Source: Thamnocephalis sphaerospora (lineage: Eukaryota > Zoopagomycota > Zoopagomycetes > Zoopagales > Sigmoideomycetaceae). From it: DNA of 20,159 nt. A program made the translations under genes and the position numbers. The notes beneath the pieces are model-generated. The model was given only the letters and a program-made list of their open reading frames with translations. It did no database searches and had not been told where the DNA came from. The stretch spans positions 1,981 to 22,139 of the forward strand of contig KZ992670.1 of assembly GCA_003614735.1 (NCBI GenBank). The letters are read 5' to 3'. Shown piece by piece: positions 7,908-18,015 of the stretch; positions within the stretch are counted from its first letter, which is position 1; the number at the start of each line of letters is the position of its first letter.

Positions 7908-10806
7908 ATGGATCTCCCGCCACTTGCTGCATTTCCCAATTTACAGCAGTTCCATGCTCGGCAGCTGAATCAGCTGCTGGTGCAGGCGCTCCAGACGCGT
8001 GACTATGTCACGGCTACGCGGGCGCTGACGCTACTGCACCGTGCTATGCTGACGCGCTGGGCCGCCGTCTTTCCGTGGCAGGTGCGTGCTGGTAACGTCA
8101 CGCATACAGCCAGACTGTTGCTAACCAGAGCGTGCGCTTGCTCGCTGGCCATGCAGCCGACAGTAGAGGTGCTACGTGGCTTGGGCACAGAGCATCTGCT
8201 GACGCGTTACTTTCTGGCATTATCGGTGCCAGCCACGCGTATTGTAGGTGTATTACTAGTATGCGAGAGTCTCAGTGTGTCATGGAGGTTAACGGTCGGG
8301 CGTTGGTATGCTGTATAGCGTGAGGACGTATTTCTTGAAATGATACTGGAATTACTACGACAAAACAAGCCTCAGGAAGCATATGATACATTAAGCAGGT
8401 GCCGTCTGACGTGGCAGCGACGATGGCGATGATGTGCGACAGGCAGCTCACCGGCTGAACAAATGCTATCTGTGTATTTCCAGTCGGATCCACATGGCGC
8501 CATATCAAGATAACGCGATATTCCATCTCTACGGCGGTATTATCCAGTACAGTCTGTGGGATGTACAGCGAAGAGGCATGTGTGACGCGAATGGCCGGCA
8601 GAATGGAATTGCTAGAACCAGCTGAGCTGACGCGGCGTAAAAGAGGGTAGACGTGCGCGTGCACAAACAGCTTGTGCCGAGGCTTTGCAGCATTTTCAGC
8701 GAGCAGCTGGAATGGATGCAACGGCAGCACTGTCGTGTCTGCCCTACCGTGCCGAGGTATGCTATTGATGTGGTGCAAAGCAAGGTTACGCACTGTCGTA
8801 ACGCTACAGCGGTACACAGCTACTTTTACAGGAGCGTCGAGTGCTCGAAGCGGAGCAGCTGCTGTGGCGTGCATGTCGACAGCATCCCGACCATTTGGAG
8901 GCGCATCGGTAGGTGTTCTAGATGATGTCTGATTGTCCAGACAGTGCAAACTAATGTTTTGCATAGGCTACTGATGGAGATGTATGCGTTGCCCGCTGTG
9001 GCCGACATGGCCAATCGCTACTATGAACACAGCTATACGCGAGTGGGCGAAAAAAATTCAGTATCTGAAAAGAAAATGCGCCGACGAATGGAAAAAGAGG
9101 GAAAGCGAGCGAGAAAAGGACGTCGAAGAAAGCGCGAAAGAGATGATGATGGCAGTGATCACAGCGACGAGGAGAATGTGACTGGCCATCGACGTGCTGG
9201 CAATGATATGGACGACGAGATAACCGAGGCCGAAGAGCGCTACAAGCAGGCAAGCATGGCTCGGCTACGCGATCCCAGTGCCTGGGTACGTGCAGCCAAC
9301 CGATATCTGGCATTGGATGCGGGTGCACCTCAATCACTACTAGAGCGTTGGGTAGCACGCCAATGGGCATGGATTGGTGAGTGTACTGCATGCACAAGTT
9401 CATCCGCTGCGCCACTGACACCGATGGCAGACGAATTGCACACTCAAAAGGGCGATCGGCCAACGCCCCGCCAGAAGCGGATATGGCGCACGCTTCTGTG
9501 TCGGCTGCTTGAGCGTGTTGAGCATGGTGATCGTCGAGCATGGACGTGGCAGCGCCTGGTTGAAGCCAATCAGCGAGCAAGGTAAACGAAGCAAACATGC
9601 TTGATGTATTGTTCAGCCACCGTCTCACTCTATTGTCGCGCAGTGCGGAAGTGCCCGGTGTGTGGCAGTCTGTGTGGTACGATCGGCAGACATGGTGGCC
9701 GCGCTTTCTCAGCGATGCCATGGGCGAGACTATAGCCAAGTCTGACTGTGTTTCTGCGGCGCGTAAGTGTACATTGCCTGTTGGCCATATGTTGGAAATA
9801 GAGCTACGTACTAGTCTAACGAGCACCATTGCTGTAACCCCGATCAGAGCTGCTGGTCTGTCAAGCCGCGCTATTCCGTCTCTTTTTCCCCACTGGCGTG
9901 CCCTTTCCAGAGCCAATTGCAGACGCATTGCTACAGATTCAGCGACGCTGCAATGGCGAGGAAGATGAAAGGGAGGAGGATGAAGAAACCGACAATGGTG
10001 CTGAATACGACAATACCGAAACACAGCAAGATGTATCTACATTGGACTCTGCGGCTGTGTCTGATGTTGTCGATATGCAAAGCAGCGCCGAAGAGCAACA
10101 CAGCAGTAGCGATACTAGCACAAACGGTGGTAGCTGCAGTGAGCTCGACAGCGATGATGATTCGTTTGTGGGACAGCAGCAGACTGCTACCAACAGGGCA
10201 TCGGGCATGACGTGTCAACTGGACAAGGATGCAGCTGCTACTGATGTGGCTAGCGACAATGAAAGTGAAGCTAGCGACAAGAGCAGCAGTAGCAGCGGTA
10301 GCAGCAGTAGCAGCAACACTAGTAGTAACCATAAGGATGCAAGGTCGCCGGTACACGAGAGTAATCATGGTGACTGGTCCGATGTAGTAGAGCTGCTGTC
10401 ATCGCTCGGCTACTCGACGATGAATGCACTTTTAGGCCAAACTTTGCACGCAGAGGAGACCATCGATTTGGATCCTGATGATGTTCAGGAACAAGATGCT
10501 GCTGCTACTCCGGATGCAACAGCAGAGCAAGCGTCCTCCACAGCTGACGGGGCCGCGTCCAGCGACACCGACAGTAGCAGCGATGCAGAGACCTCTGATT
10601 CGGAAACGGAAGCCGCCCAAGCTGCTGACCAGTATCGCCGGGCATTGCTAGGCCGTCTGATCACTTCGAGCACCCTGCAGAACGCGCCGCCACCGCCATC
10701 AGCATTGCGTCTAACCTATGTGGACACGGCGGACGCAGACGAAGCCGATCTAGCTCTGCTGGCGGATGCTTGGGAGACCCTCCGGCAGCAGTATCGGCTT
10801 ACCTAG
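7908..10806 (+). CDS. RRN11: Probable Pol I core factor subunit, Rrn11/TAF1A-like
   Basis: I place ten exons: 7908-8081, 8157-8243, 8319-8398, 8484-8579, 8651-8756, 8832-8908, 8967-9376, 9431-9581, 9644-9762 and 9848-10806 (752 aa). All introns are GT...AG, 54-85 nt. The joined protein starts with paired helices like TPR units (LNQLLVQALQTRDY, ELLRQNKPQEAYDTL, AEQLLWRACRQHPDHLEAH). It has an NAIFHLYGGIIQ segment near residue 125 and a TWWPRF motif at 410-415. These match my memory of the Rrn11/TAF1A family, which with Rrn6/Rrn7 and TBP recruits RNA polymerase I to the rDNA promoter. A basic then acidic insert (about 235-300) looks like a bipartite nuclear signal. Residues about 471-700 form an extremely acidic, Ser-rich tail, which makes the protein longer than yeast Rrn11 or human TAF1A. 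Exon 1, 4 and 5 borders are the least certain. Its last 57 nt overlap the gene on the other strand. Confidence 0.6.
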
Positions 10807-11055
10807 TGCAGCGATGATCTTTTTGCCCTGTAGCATACGACAATACAGTGTCGATGCTACTGCGATTGCCGTGTTGCGCATGATGGCCTGTTGCGTCACC
10901 CTGAGCAAGCTGTACATTGTCTGGGTCGGATCGGACCATGGATCGTTGCATCTATCGCCTTCTTTTGGCGCCTGCAGCACATCGGCCGTTGACGCTTCTA
11001 CTATCCGCCGCCACCGCTCCGGTTCCTCTTTCAGCGACGTTGCATTCTCCAGCAT
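10750..11055 (-). CDS. Small protein of unknown function, antisense to the end of the Rrn11-like gene
   Basis: The minus-strand frame from ATG at 11055 to TAG at 10750-10752 encodes 101 residues. The sequence is not a reflection of a coding strand over most of its length, since only the last 57 nt lie opposite the Rrn11-like gene. It reads like a real protein: a charged N-terminal helix (KEEPERWRRIVEAS), a DPWSDPTQ turn, a second helix (YSLLRVTQQAIMRNTAIAVA) and a basic QGKKII end. I do not recognise it. The last 18 or so residues depend on reading across a CTAG-GTAAGC sequence at about 10800. That could be a 5' splice site, in which case the true C-terminus would differ and the overlap might disappear. 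The frame continues upstream to 11190 without an ATG. The gene is head-to-head with importin-beta, about 500 nt away. Confidence 0.5.
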   Translation of the reverse strand: MLENATSLKEEPERWRRIVEASTADVLQAPKEGDRCNDPWSDPTQTMYSLLRVTQQAIMRNTAIAVASTLYCRMLQGKKIIAALGKPILLPEGLPSIRQQS

Positions 11056-11563
11056 CTGTCTCCCCCCCACTGGGCAACACCTTTTCACTCGAGCTGGTCT
11101 GTTTCTGGATACGCTAGCGCGCGGCAGCAGTGTAGGTTGTTTCTGCTGCACGCGTGCAGGACATGACCTCGCTATACTCACACACCTCAACTTGATTGTT
11201 TATGGCGGCACTTTGCGCGTCCGCATATGGACACTCCCACCTCGGCTTCCCCACCGCCAACACGCTGGTCATGCGTCGACCGGGAACATGCTGCGACACT
11301 GGCATGCGGGGTACGTCCCAGCGTGACTTTTGCTTGCGTCGCCAAAGCTAATTGGAAGCTGTGACCTGCTTGCGCTGCTTGCTTTGGTCGTTGACGGGTG
11401 GCGCGTTGCTTGTCGGCCCTGTCGTTTGTTGTTGGTTGGATGGGCACGTGTGGGCTCATACAGTCGACGTCGTCACCACCCACCTTCTTTTCTACTTCGC
11501 CTTTTTCTCTTCTCTGCTCGTTTGCATTGCCTGCTGTCGTGCTCGCTGACTCTAGTGTTCATC
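11056..11563. promoter_or_regulatory. Divergent region upstream of importin-beta
   Basis: This 508-nt region lies between the small minus-strand gene and the importin-beta start. Open frames here on both strands are low-information and lack supported starts, so I see no gene. A long pyrimidine-rich stretch (about 11482-11530) precedes the importin ATG, as is common upstream of fungal start sites. Confidence 0.4.
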
Positions 11564-12381
11564 ATGTCCATTAGCGATATCCTTCGCAACACGCTGTCTC
11601 CGGGTAAGTGCCGTCTTTCATCGTGGGCCAACGGCCAAAGCAATGATCCAAGCGCCCACCAGCGTGTATGCGCGCCACTATGGTTGGCCGATGGGCGGTG
11701 GCGGTAGCGCGGACTCGGCAACCGCCTGCCGACCGGAGCTGCTGCGCCCTGCTACTAGCACGCGCAAAGGCAATCATTGGCCGCGTTTGCGGTGAATGAG
11801 CCTACCTCTGACGACCACGACGCTTACGGCGCTTGTTGCGACTGCCTGTCCTGTAATCTGGTCGCCATCGTTACGATAACAGACACGCAGCTGCGCGAGA
11901 ATGCCACACTACAGCTGGAGACGGCCTCGCAGGAGAACTTTGTACGTAGTATGGCGGTGGTAATGAGGCGGTTTTATTGTCGCTGTTGTGTGTGCTGTTC
12001 TGGCATTGTCTACTTGCTCACATGTACACGTTTGCACATGCGCACACCTTGTCATGATTTACCTTTGCCGTTTTGCTTGCCTTTTTTGCACCGCTACGAT
12101 GGCGATCATCTGCCACCACCACTACTGCCACCACCATCGACTCATGCCAATGTCGCCACGACCATGCTACCGCCACCGTTACATGCTGAATTTGCCGACG
12201 ACCATTGGACACGTCGTACTTGGATATGGCTATGGATCACGTCATCTTTTGCACGCCATGCTTTGCGCGTATAGCCGGCGTACACCGTGATGCTCTGCCA
12301 GGAGATTGCCAATGAGGCCGCCCAGGCAGACGTGCGCACGGCTGCTGCTCTGGCGCTCAAAAACACGATGACGGCGCGGGT

Positions 12382-12413
<32 letters not shown>

Positions 12414-15136
12414 GGCAGAATCCAGCTAAGCTGCTGCAGACGGTCAGCTGACGCGTTGTGCCGAATGCGTGTAGGAAGCAGCGCGCCAGCAGGAGCTTTC
12501 CGAAAAGTGGGTGGCTATTGACCCCAACACACGCCAGCAGGTCAAGCAAACGGTAGGCAGAGCGGTAGCAGCGTCTGAGCCAGACGATGCTTGGTACCAG
12601 GCGTGCTTGCTGTTTTACCTTTTCTAACGGCTGCTGTGCTGCGTGACACACTAGGTGCTGCAAACTCTCGCTACGCCTAATCCCTCTGTCGGCAACAACG
12701 TTGCCCAGGTGGTGGCAGCCATCGCGGCCATTGAGCTGCCCCAGAATCAGTGGCCGGAGCTGATTGCTCGTCTGCTGGAGAATGTGACATCTTCGGATAA
12801 TGCTGTGCTGAAGCGTGCCACGCTCAAGGCAATCGGCTTTGTGTGCGAGAACATTGTAAGTCACGACCAACTACCGGCCTAGGCCGTGCAGATGTTGCAG
12901 CCGATGCCTGACCTTTCCATGCATGGACCCGTTGCCCACCGCAGGATCCGAGTATTCTTGCCACGCAGGCCAACCAGATCTTGACTGCTGTGGTGCAGGG
13001 CGCTCGCAAGGAGGAGCCCAACCAGGAGGTGCGCCTGGCTGCCATCACCGCACTCTACAACTCGCTCGAGTTTGTGCGCGACAACTTTGCACGTGAGGGC
13101 GAGCGCAACTACATCATGCAGGTTGTCTGCGAGGCCACCCAGAGCCCAGACGCCCAGGTGCAGGTCGCTGCGTTCGAGACGCTGGTGCGCATTATGCAGC
13201 TCTACTACGAGGATATGGCCGTCTACATGGAGAAGGCGCTCTTTGCTCTTACCGTGCTCGGTATGAAGCACGAGAATGAGCAGGTGGTGCTGCAGGCGGT
13301 GGAGTTTTGGTCTACGGTGTGCGACGAGGAAATTGACCTGCATGATATGGCCATTGACGTGAGTGCGCGCGAATGTACACCGTGTGTGTGTGTGTGTGTG
13401 TGTGTGTGATGCTTGGCTAATTACCGTGCACGCTGCCAAAGGCCTACGCTGTCGACGAGGATCCGGAACGCTTGAGCCTGGAGTTTGCCAAGAAGGCGCT
13501 GCCCGAGATTCTGCCGGTGCTACTGAGCCTGCTCACCAAGCAGGAAGAGGATGCCGATGATGACGAATGGAATGTGGCCATGGCTGCAGCCACGTCGCTG
13601 GGTTTGCTTGCGCAGTGTGTCGGCAACCGGATCGTAGAGCCGGTGATCCCGTTTGTGGAGGGCAACATTCGCAGCGAGGACTGGCGTCTGCGTGAGGCGG
13701 CGGTGATGACGTTCGGCTCCATTCTGGAGGGCCCGCATCTCGAGAAGCTAGTGCCGCTGGTCACGCAGGCGCTGCCGGTGCTCATGGAGATGATCAAGGA
13801 TCCGGTGGAGCAAGTCAAGGATACGGTGGCGTGGACGCTCGGCCGCGTGTGCGAGCTGCTCATCGGCTCGATCGATGTGCCGACGTACATCCATCCGCTG
13901 GTCACGGCGCTCGTGACGGGTCTGGACGACTCGCCCAAGATTGTCGCCAACTGCTGCTGGTCGCTGATGAATCTGGGCGAGCAGCTGGGTGCCGATGATC
14001 CGGATCAGGCCACCTATCCGCTGTCGCCCTACTTTGAGGGCATCATGACGGCGCTGATGCGCATTGGCGACCGCCCCGACAACGAGGGCAATGCTCGCAC
14101 CTCTGCCTACGAGGCCATTTCCATGATCTCTGCGCACGCGCCAAAGGACTGCTACCGGGCCGTGTCCGAGCTGGCCCTAGGCATGCTCTCGCGTCTGGAG
14201 GCCACCTTTGGCATGCAGGCGCAGATTGTGAGCACTGAAGACCGCCTCGCCTGCCTGGAGCTGCAGTCCAACCTCTGCTCGGTGCTCACCAGCATCATTC
14301 GCCGACTGGGCAAGGAGATGGCCGTGATCGCGGACCGTCTTATGACGATTCTGCTGCAGATGCTGCAGTCCGCTGGCCGCCAATCGACGGTTGCTGAGGA
14401 TGTGTTTTTGTGTGTGAGCGCGCTGACGGCAGCACTGGAGGTCGACTTTAACCGGTACATGGACTCGTTCTCGCCGTTCCTGTACGCCGCGCTGCAGAAC
14501 CACGACGAGTACCAGCTGTGCACGATTGCCGTCGGTCTGATTGGCGATCTGTGCCGCGCGCTGGGCGAGCAGACGACGCTCTATAGCGACTCGTTCATGA
14601 CGCTGCTGATGCAGGCGCTGCAGAGCGCTACCATTGCGCGCGAGGTCAAGCCGCCTGTGCTCTCTTGCTTTGGCGATATTGCGCTGGCCACTGGCGGCCA
14701 GTTTGAAAAGTATCTGCCCACGACCATGCTGGCTATTGGCCAGGCATGTAGCGTGCGTGCCGATCCCAACAACTATGACCTCATCGACTACGTCAACTCG
14801 CTGCGCAGCGGTATTCTGGAGGCGTACGTTGGCATCGCGCAGGGTCTCAAGTCTGAGGAGAAGGCACAGCTGCTGCTGCCCTATGTGCCGGAGCTCTTTG
14901 TGTTTTTGCGCGAAGTGTACGCCGATCCGGAGCGCACGTCCAGCGTGGTGAGCAACATGGTCGGTCTGCTGGGCGATCTGGCCGAGGCCTTCCCCAACGG
15001 CCAGCTCAAGGATGTGTTCTGTGCTCCCTGGGTGCAGCAGTGCCTGCGCGAGGGCAGGACCAACCGGCATGCGTCCAAGTCGGCGCGCGACGTGGCCCGG
15101 TGGGCGCGCGAGATGGTGAAGCGCGCGTGCGTTTAG
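11564..15136 (+). CDS. KAP95: Importin subunit beta-1 (karyopherin 95)
   Basis: Seven exons, 11564-11603, 11883-11941, 12275-12379, 12475-12552, 12655-12855, 12945-13358 and 13442-15136, give 863 residues, the normal length for importin-beta. The protein carries cargo/importin-alpha through nuclear pores and is released by RanGTP. The reading starts [14 protein letters not shown], the usual HEAT-1 beginning. It continues through regular paired helices to the end, including [17 protein letters not shown] and [13 protein letters not shown]. The acidic loop in HEAT 8 that contacts the importin-alpha IBB domain and Ran is intact (EEDADDDEW, residues 334-342, the Trp matching the family position). 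All junctions are GT...AG, and each join restores the conserved sequence without gap. Codon use is strongly biased, as expected for an abundant protein. The introns are crowded at the 5' end (279, 333, 95, 102, 89 and 83 nt), leaving a 1.7-kb last exon. Confidence 0.97.
11942..12274 (+). other. Long second intron of KAP95
   Basis: This 333-nt intron, together with the 279-nt first intron (11604-11882), is several times longer than the other introns of the window. It begins GTACGT and ends GCGTATAG. Its middle is rich in CCACCA/CCACTA runs (about 12110-12190). I see no embedded gene or RNA, and frames inside it lack supported ends. Confidence 0.85.
12383..12412. repeat. (AGC)n microsatellite in KAP95 intron 3
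   Basis: About ten AGC units follow directly after the GTA of the 5' splice site of intron 3 (12380-12474). Each unit creates a CAG that looks like an acceptor, but all lie too close to the donor to be used. Confidence 0.95.
13382..13408. repeat. (GT)n microsatellite in KAP95 intron 6
   Basis: About 13 GT units fill the middle of the 83-nt intron 6 (13359-13441), downstream of a GTGAGT donor. The run is uninterrupted. Confidence 0.95.
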
Positions 15137-16289
15137 AAGAAAATTCCACCCCGTTTCTCTTCGCCCGCCCTGCCCGCCCACAAAATGCATGTACGCATCT
15201 GCCACGGTGCTCTGTGCGGCGGCGTTGGTACCCTCCTCCCGTCTTGTGTTCGCGTTTATTGCCGCCTCTCTCTCTCCCTCTCCCTCTCTCTCTCTCTGGT
15301 GCGATGCGGCTTGCCGGCATGTGTCGTGCGCATGGCTGTCTAGACTGGTGCAACACTGTCGCTCCTTGTCGTGTGCTTGCTCGCTCACACTTTTCACCGT
15401 CCGCCCGCCCGCTCGCTCGCTCGTTGTGTGTTACTCCACACCTACGCACAATACTATGCTATTTCTCGATTAACGCGGTGTTGGCATCATCAGTTTACGC
15501 GGCCGTTTATTCGGCTGGGTTGGTTCAGCTATCAAGCGGTAGTGATGTGACTGAATCCCAATGGCACTCGTGTGTGTGTGTGTGGCCTTGCATCGTCTTT
15601 GGCATGCCATTCCACTTGCCAATGGCTACAGATCTGTCTAGACTACTGCATCCACGCATGAATCTAGCATACGGCCTTTGCTCTCATCACCACCACGTGT
15701 GCTGTTGTCGCCTTGCTGGCATGTCTGGTGGTTTGACGCCGAGCAGCCATTGACGTTGAATCGCCGTTACGTCCAATCTTTGTGCCGCTTATAGCCACAT
15801 CCCACGGTGGCATGGTTTCTTGGCAAGACGCAACGTAAACAGACCCTTGCCGGTGGTGTGTGCAGCAGCAACAACAGCGATCTTGCTGCCTGTGACTTTT
15901 CCTGCCATTATCGCTGTCACAGACGCCATTACTGTAGCAGCCTTCGTTACTTTCTCTACTGCTGCGCACAGTGGCCTGGGCGTAAAACCCAGCGATACCG
16001 TGAGCCTGAATTTCCACCGCCCGCTCACAGTGTCATTCACTTTCTTTCGACTATTCCGTACACGCATTCTCTTACCTCTTGCGACGACATTCGACCTGAT
16101 TCCATCCCAGCGCGGCCGGGCATCCGCTCTGTTGTCGACCCCATTCTTATTGCAAAACCTATTCTGATCTTGGCGCTTGCAGTGCGTGCGCTCGCGCGTC
16201 CTCATCTACCCGCATTGTCTCCTTTGCTTGCTTATTTTACCCTTTACAGTCTACGGTCGGCACGTGCTGCAGCCGACGACGACAAAGCT
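15137..16289. other. 1.15-kb region without a confident gene
   Basis: This region holds the 3' flank of KAP95 and the upstream region of the type I membrane-protein gene. A CT-rich repeat occurs at 15265-15297 and a short GT repeat near 15570-15583. Several frames are open on both strands between about 15660 and 16205, including an Ala/Val/Thr-rich one on + (no ATG) and a basic one on - (ATG at 16205, 138 aa). None shows a motif, and they mirror each other. A good acceptor-like tract (CTTATTTTACCCTTTACAG, ending 16249) lies 40 nt before the next start, so an intron in the 5' leader is plausible. Confidence 0.45.
15265..15297. repeat. CT-rich pyrimidine repeat
   Basis: A nearly pure CT tract interrupted by CCC lies about 130 nt after the KAP95 stop codon. 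It is a simple-sequence repeat with no evident role. Confidence 0.85.
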
Positions 16290-18015
16290 ATGCTAGCACT
16301 GCGGACGCAGACAGGCATGTGGCCTTGGTGGAGGCCAGTGTTAGCGCTGGTCGTCTGTCTGGCGGCAAACGTCTGTCTTAGCACGGCAGAAGCGAGTGTA
16401 GAGACCAGTCGAGTTGCACTGAGCTTTGATGCAGACCCTTTTCGCGACACCATACCGGTTACGTTGGACCTAGTGACACGCGACTACTTTACCGCGCCTA
16501 CGTCGGAGCGAAGCAAGGAAAACGTATCCGATAGACGCTGTCTGGATGCAGGTTGCACTAGCCAGTGTCTCCAGGCCGAGCAGAGCATAGGCTACCGCAG
16601 TTGCAGTCCGGATATGGATGACGTCCGGCGAGACAGCGGTCCCGGGCGTATGCATAGGGTGCATGCAGGCGTTGGTCTACGCTGGCCACTGGCCACAACG
16701 GGCGGCTGTCGGTTTCGCTGGCCTATTCCCGAGGCTGGGCGACCGGCACCGTCGTCTGGCACTGACAGCGTAAAGCAGGACTCTACTCGATTCGCAGGAC
16801 TCTATCGTGCTCTTGCGGCTGCTAGCGAATACGACGATTTGGCGCTGATGGTGGTCTGGCCCAACGAGGCGCCGGGCTGTAGCTCTGTCATGGAGCTGTA
16901 CCATGCTGCTAGCGAGCATGCGCGCTTGCTAAAGGACAAATGGCCCATGCAGAAAGTGCGTCGATTGCTCCTGCTGCTTCAGTCGTCCTCTGCGTTACAC
17001 CAAGTCTCCAAGAGGAGCGACGGCTGCAGTAAGCGTATGACGATGGACACAGCCAGCCGTCAGCCAACAGCGCTGGAACGGTTGGACCGTGAAATAGCGC
17101 GTGAGGACCCGCAACGAGTGCGCGCACAAAGCGGCGGCATGATTCTGTCGACGGTGGTGGCGGCCGTATCACCCGATGCCACACAGGAGGAAACTGAAAT
17201 GCTGCTGGCGACTGCTAGCACGCCAATATCCGCGGTGAATGGCATGGGAGAGGCCAACGACCTAGTCACGCCAAGCGCCACGAGTGCTAATTTGGTCATG
17301 TCGGCAGCCGCCATGGCGGTCGAGTGCCAGTGTGCGACCGACATCTTTCTGCGCGTGTCCAAAGTATGCGCCAGTTGTATGGTATTCTTCAGTACTGAGC
17401 CAGGTAGGTTGCCATGATTGTCGCTGCCAACCATGGTATCTTCTCACCAACACGTGTGTGTGCGCGTGTCCCATCTTGTCCACTGCTGCTGTTGGCGCGG
17501 TAGTAATCTGGCCCGAAGCGTCGCTATTGGGGATTGGCGAGTATGTCGCTGGCAATTGGGGTCTTTTCCTAATGACGACAGGATTTGCCTGGTATGTGCT
17601 GGTACGTGGCGAGCAGCCGCACGTCGCACATCGCAGGCGCCTGCGCTACCGTCGCGCGCGCCGCCAAGCGCGTCAGCTGTGGCGTGTATTATGCTGCGTG
17701 GATACCGATGACAACATGGAAGACGGCGAAAGCACCTATGCTACGAGCAGTGCAAGTACGCACCGTGCCGATGCAACTGTATCCGCAGATGGGTATAGAC
17801 ATGAGGCATCGGTAGGCGACACGACATCACGCGCAGCCACGTCAGACCTGCTGCGACACGACGCCGGCTACACGCGTGCTACGTACCTGGGACATCTCAG
17901 GCAGGACGGGGCGGATCGAGGACGGGCTGGCAATAGTCTAGCGGATGCAGAGGAGGCAGACAAAGACGATGCAAACCTAATGGCTGCCTCTACCGCCATG
18001 CTGCGAACTCGCTAG
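16290..18015 (+). CDS. Type I membrane protein of unknown function
   Basis: Two exons, 16290-17403 and 17504-18015, give 541 residues. The start is the first ATG in a frame that is open, without ATG, for 480 nt upstream. It opens a clear signal peptide (basic start, WPWWRP, then VLALVVCLAANVCL and a small-residue AEAS site near residue 35). The lumenal or extracellular part (about 36-378) has a cysteine cluster (CLDAGCTSQC), a possible N-glycosylation site (NVS), a Ser/Thr/Ala-rich stretch, and a second cysteine group (CQCATDIF...CASC) just before the exon border. Splicing the 100-nt GTAGGT...GGTAG intron joins this to a membrane helix (about 380-405, NWGLFLMTTGFAWYVLV). A strongly basic stop-transfer sequence (RRRLRYRRARRQAR) and an acidic, disordered tail follow. 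The topology is therefore type I. I do not recognise the family. It could be a cell-surface or secretory-pathway protein. Confidence 0.7.

Noticed and set aside
8082-8156. Read-through of the first Rrn11-like intron as coding sequence
   Set aside because: The frame is open, but the sequence across it is unlike the flanking helices. A CAG|GTGCGT donor and an in-phase CAG acceptor give a 75-nt intron, matching the other introns of the gene.
8951-10024. 357-codon open frame on the minus strand opposite the Rrn11-like gene
   Set aside because: It is antisense to supported exons, crosses their introns without regard to splice sites, and shows no recognisable motif.
14177-15397. 406-codon open frame on the minus strand opposite KAP95
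   Set aside because: It mirrors a strongly codon-biased gene, and such bias removes stops from an antisense frame. The sequence is Arg/His/Gln-rich with no domain, while the plus strand is unmistakable importin-beta.
15189-15473. 94-codon ATG frame with a signal-peptide-like start after KAP95
   Set aside because: It is dominated by the CT-repeat (Ser/Pro/Leu runs) and lies in the presumed 3' untranslated region of KAP95. There is no motif and no even cysteine pattern.
15820-16167. Ala/Val-rich frame and its minus-strand mirror (15789-16205)
   Set aside because: The plus frame lacks an ATG, both strands are open over the same DNA, and neither peptide has a motif. The simplest reading is non-coding upstream sequence with chance open frames.
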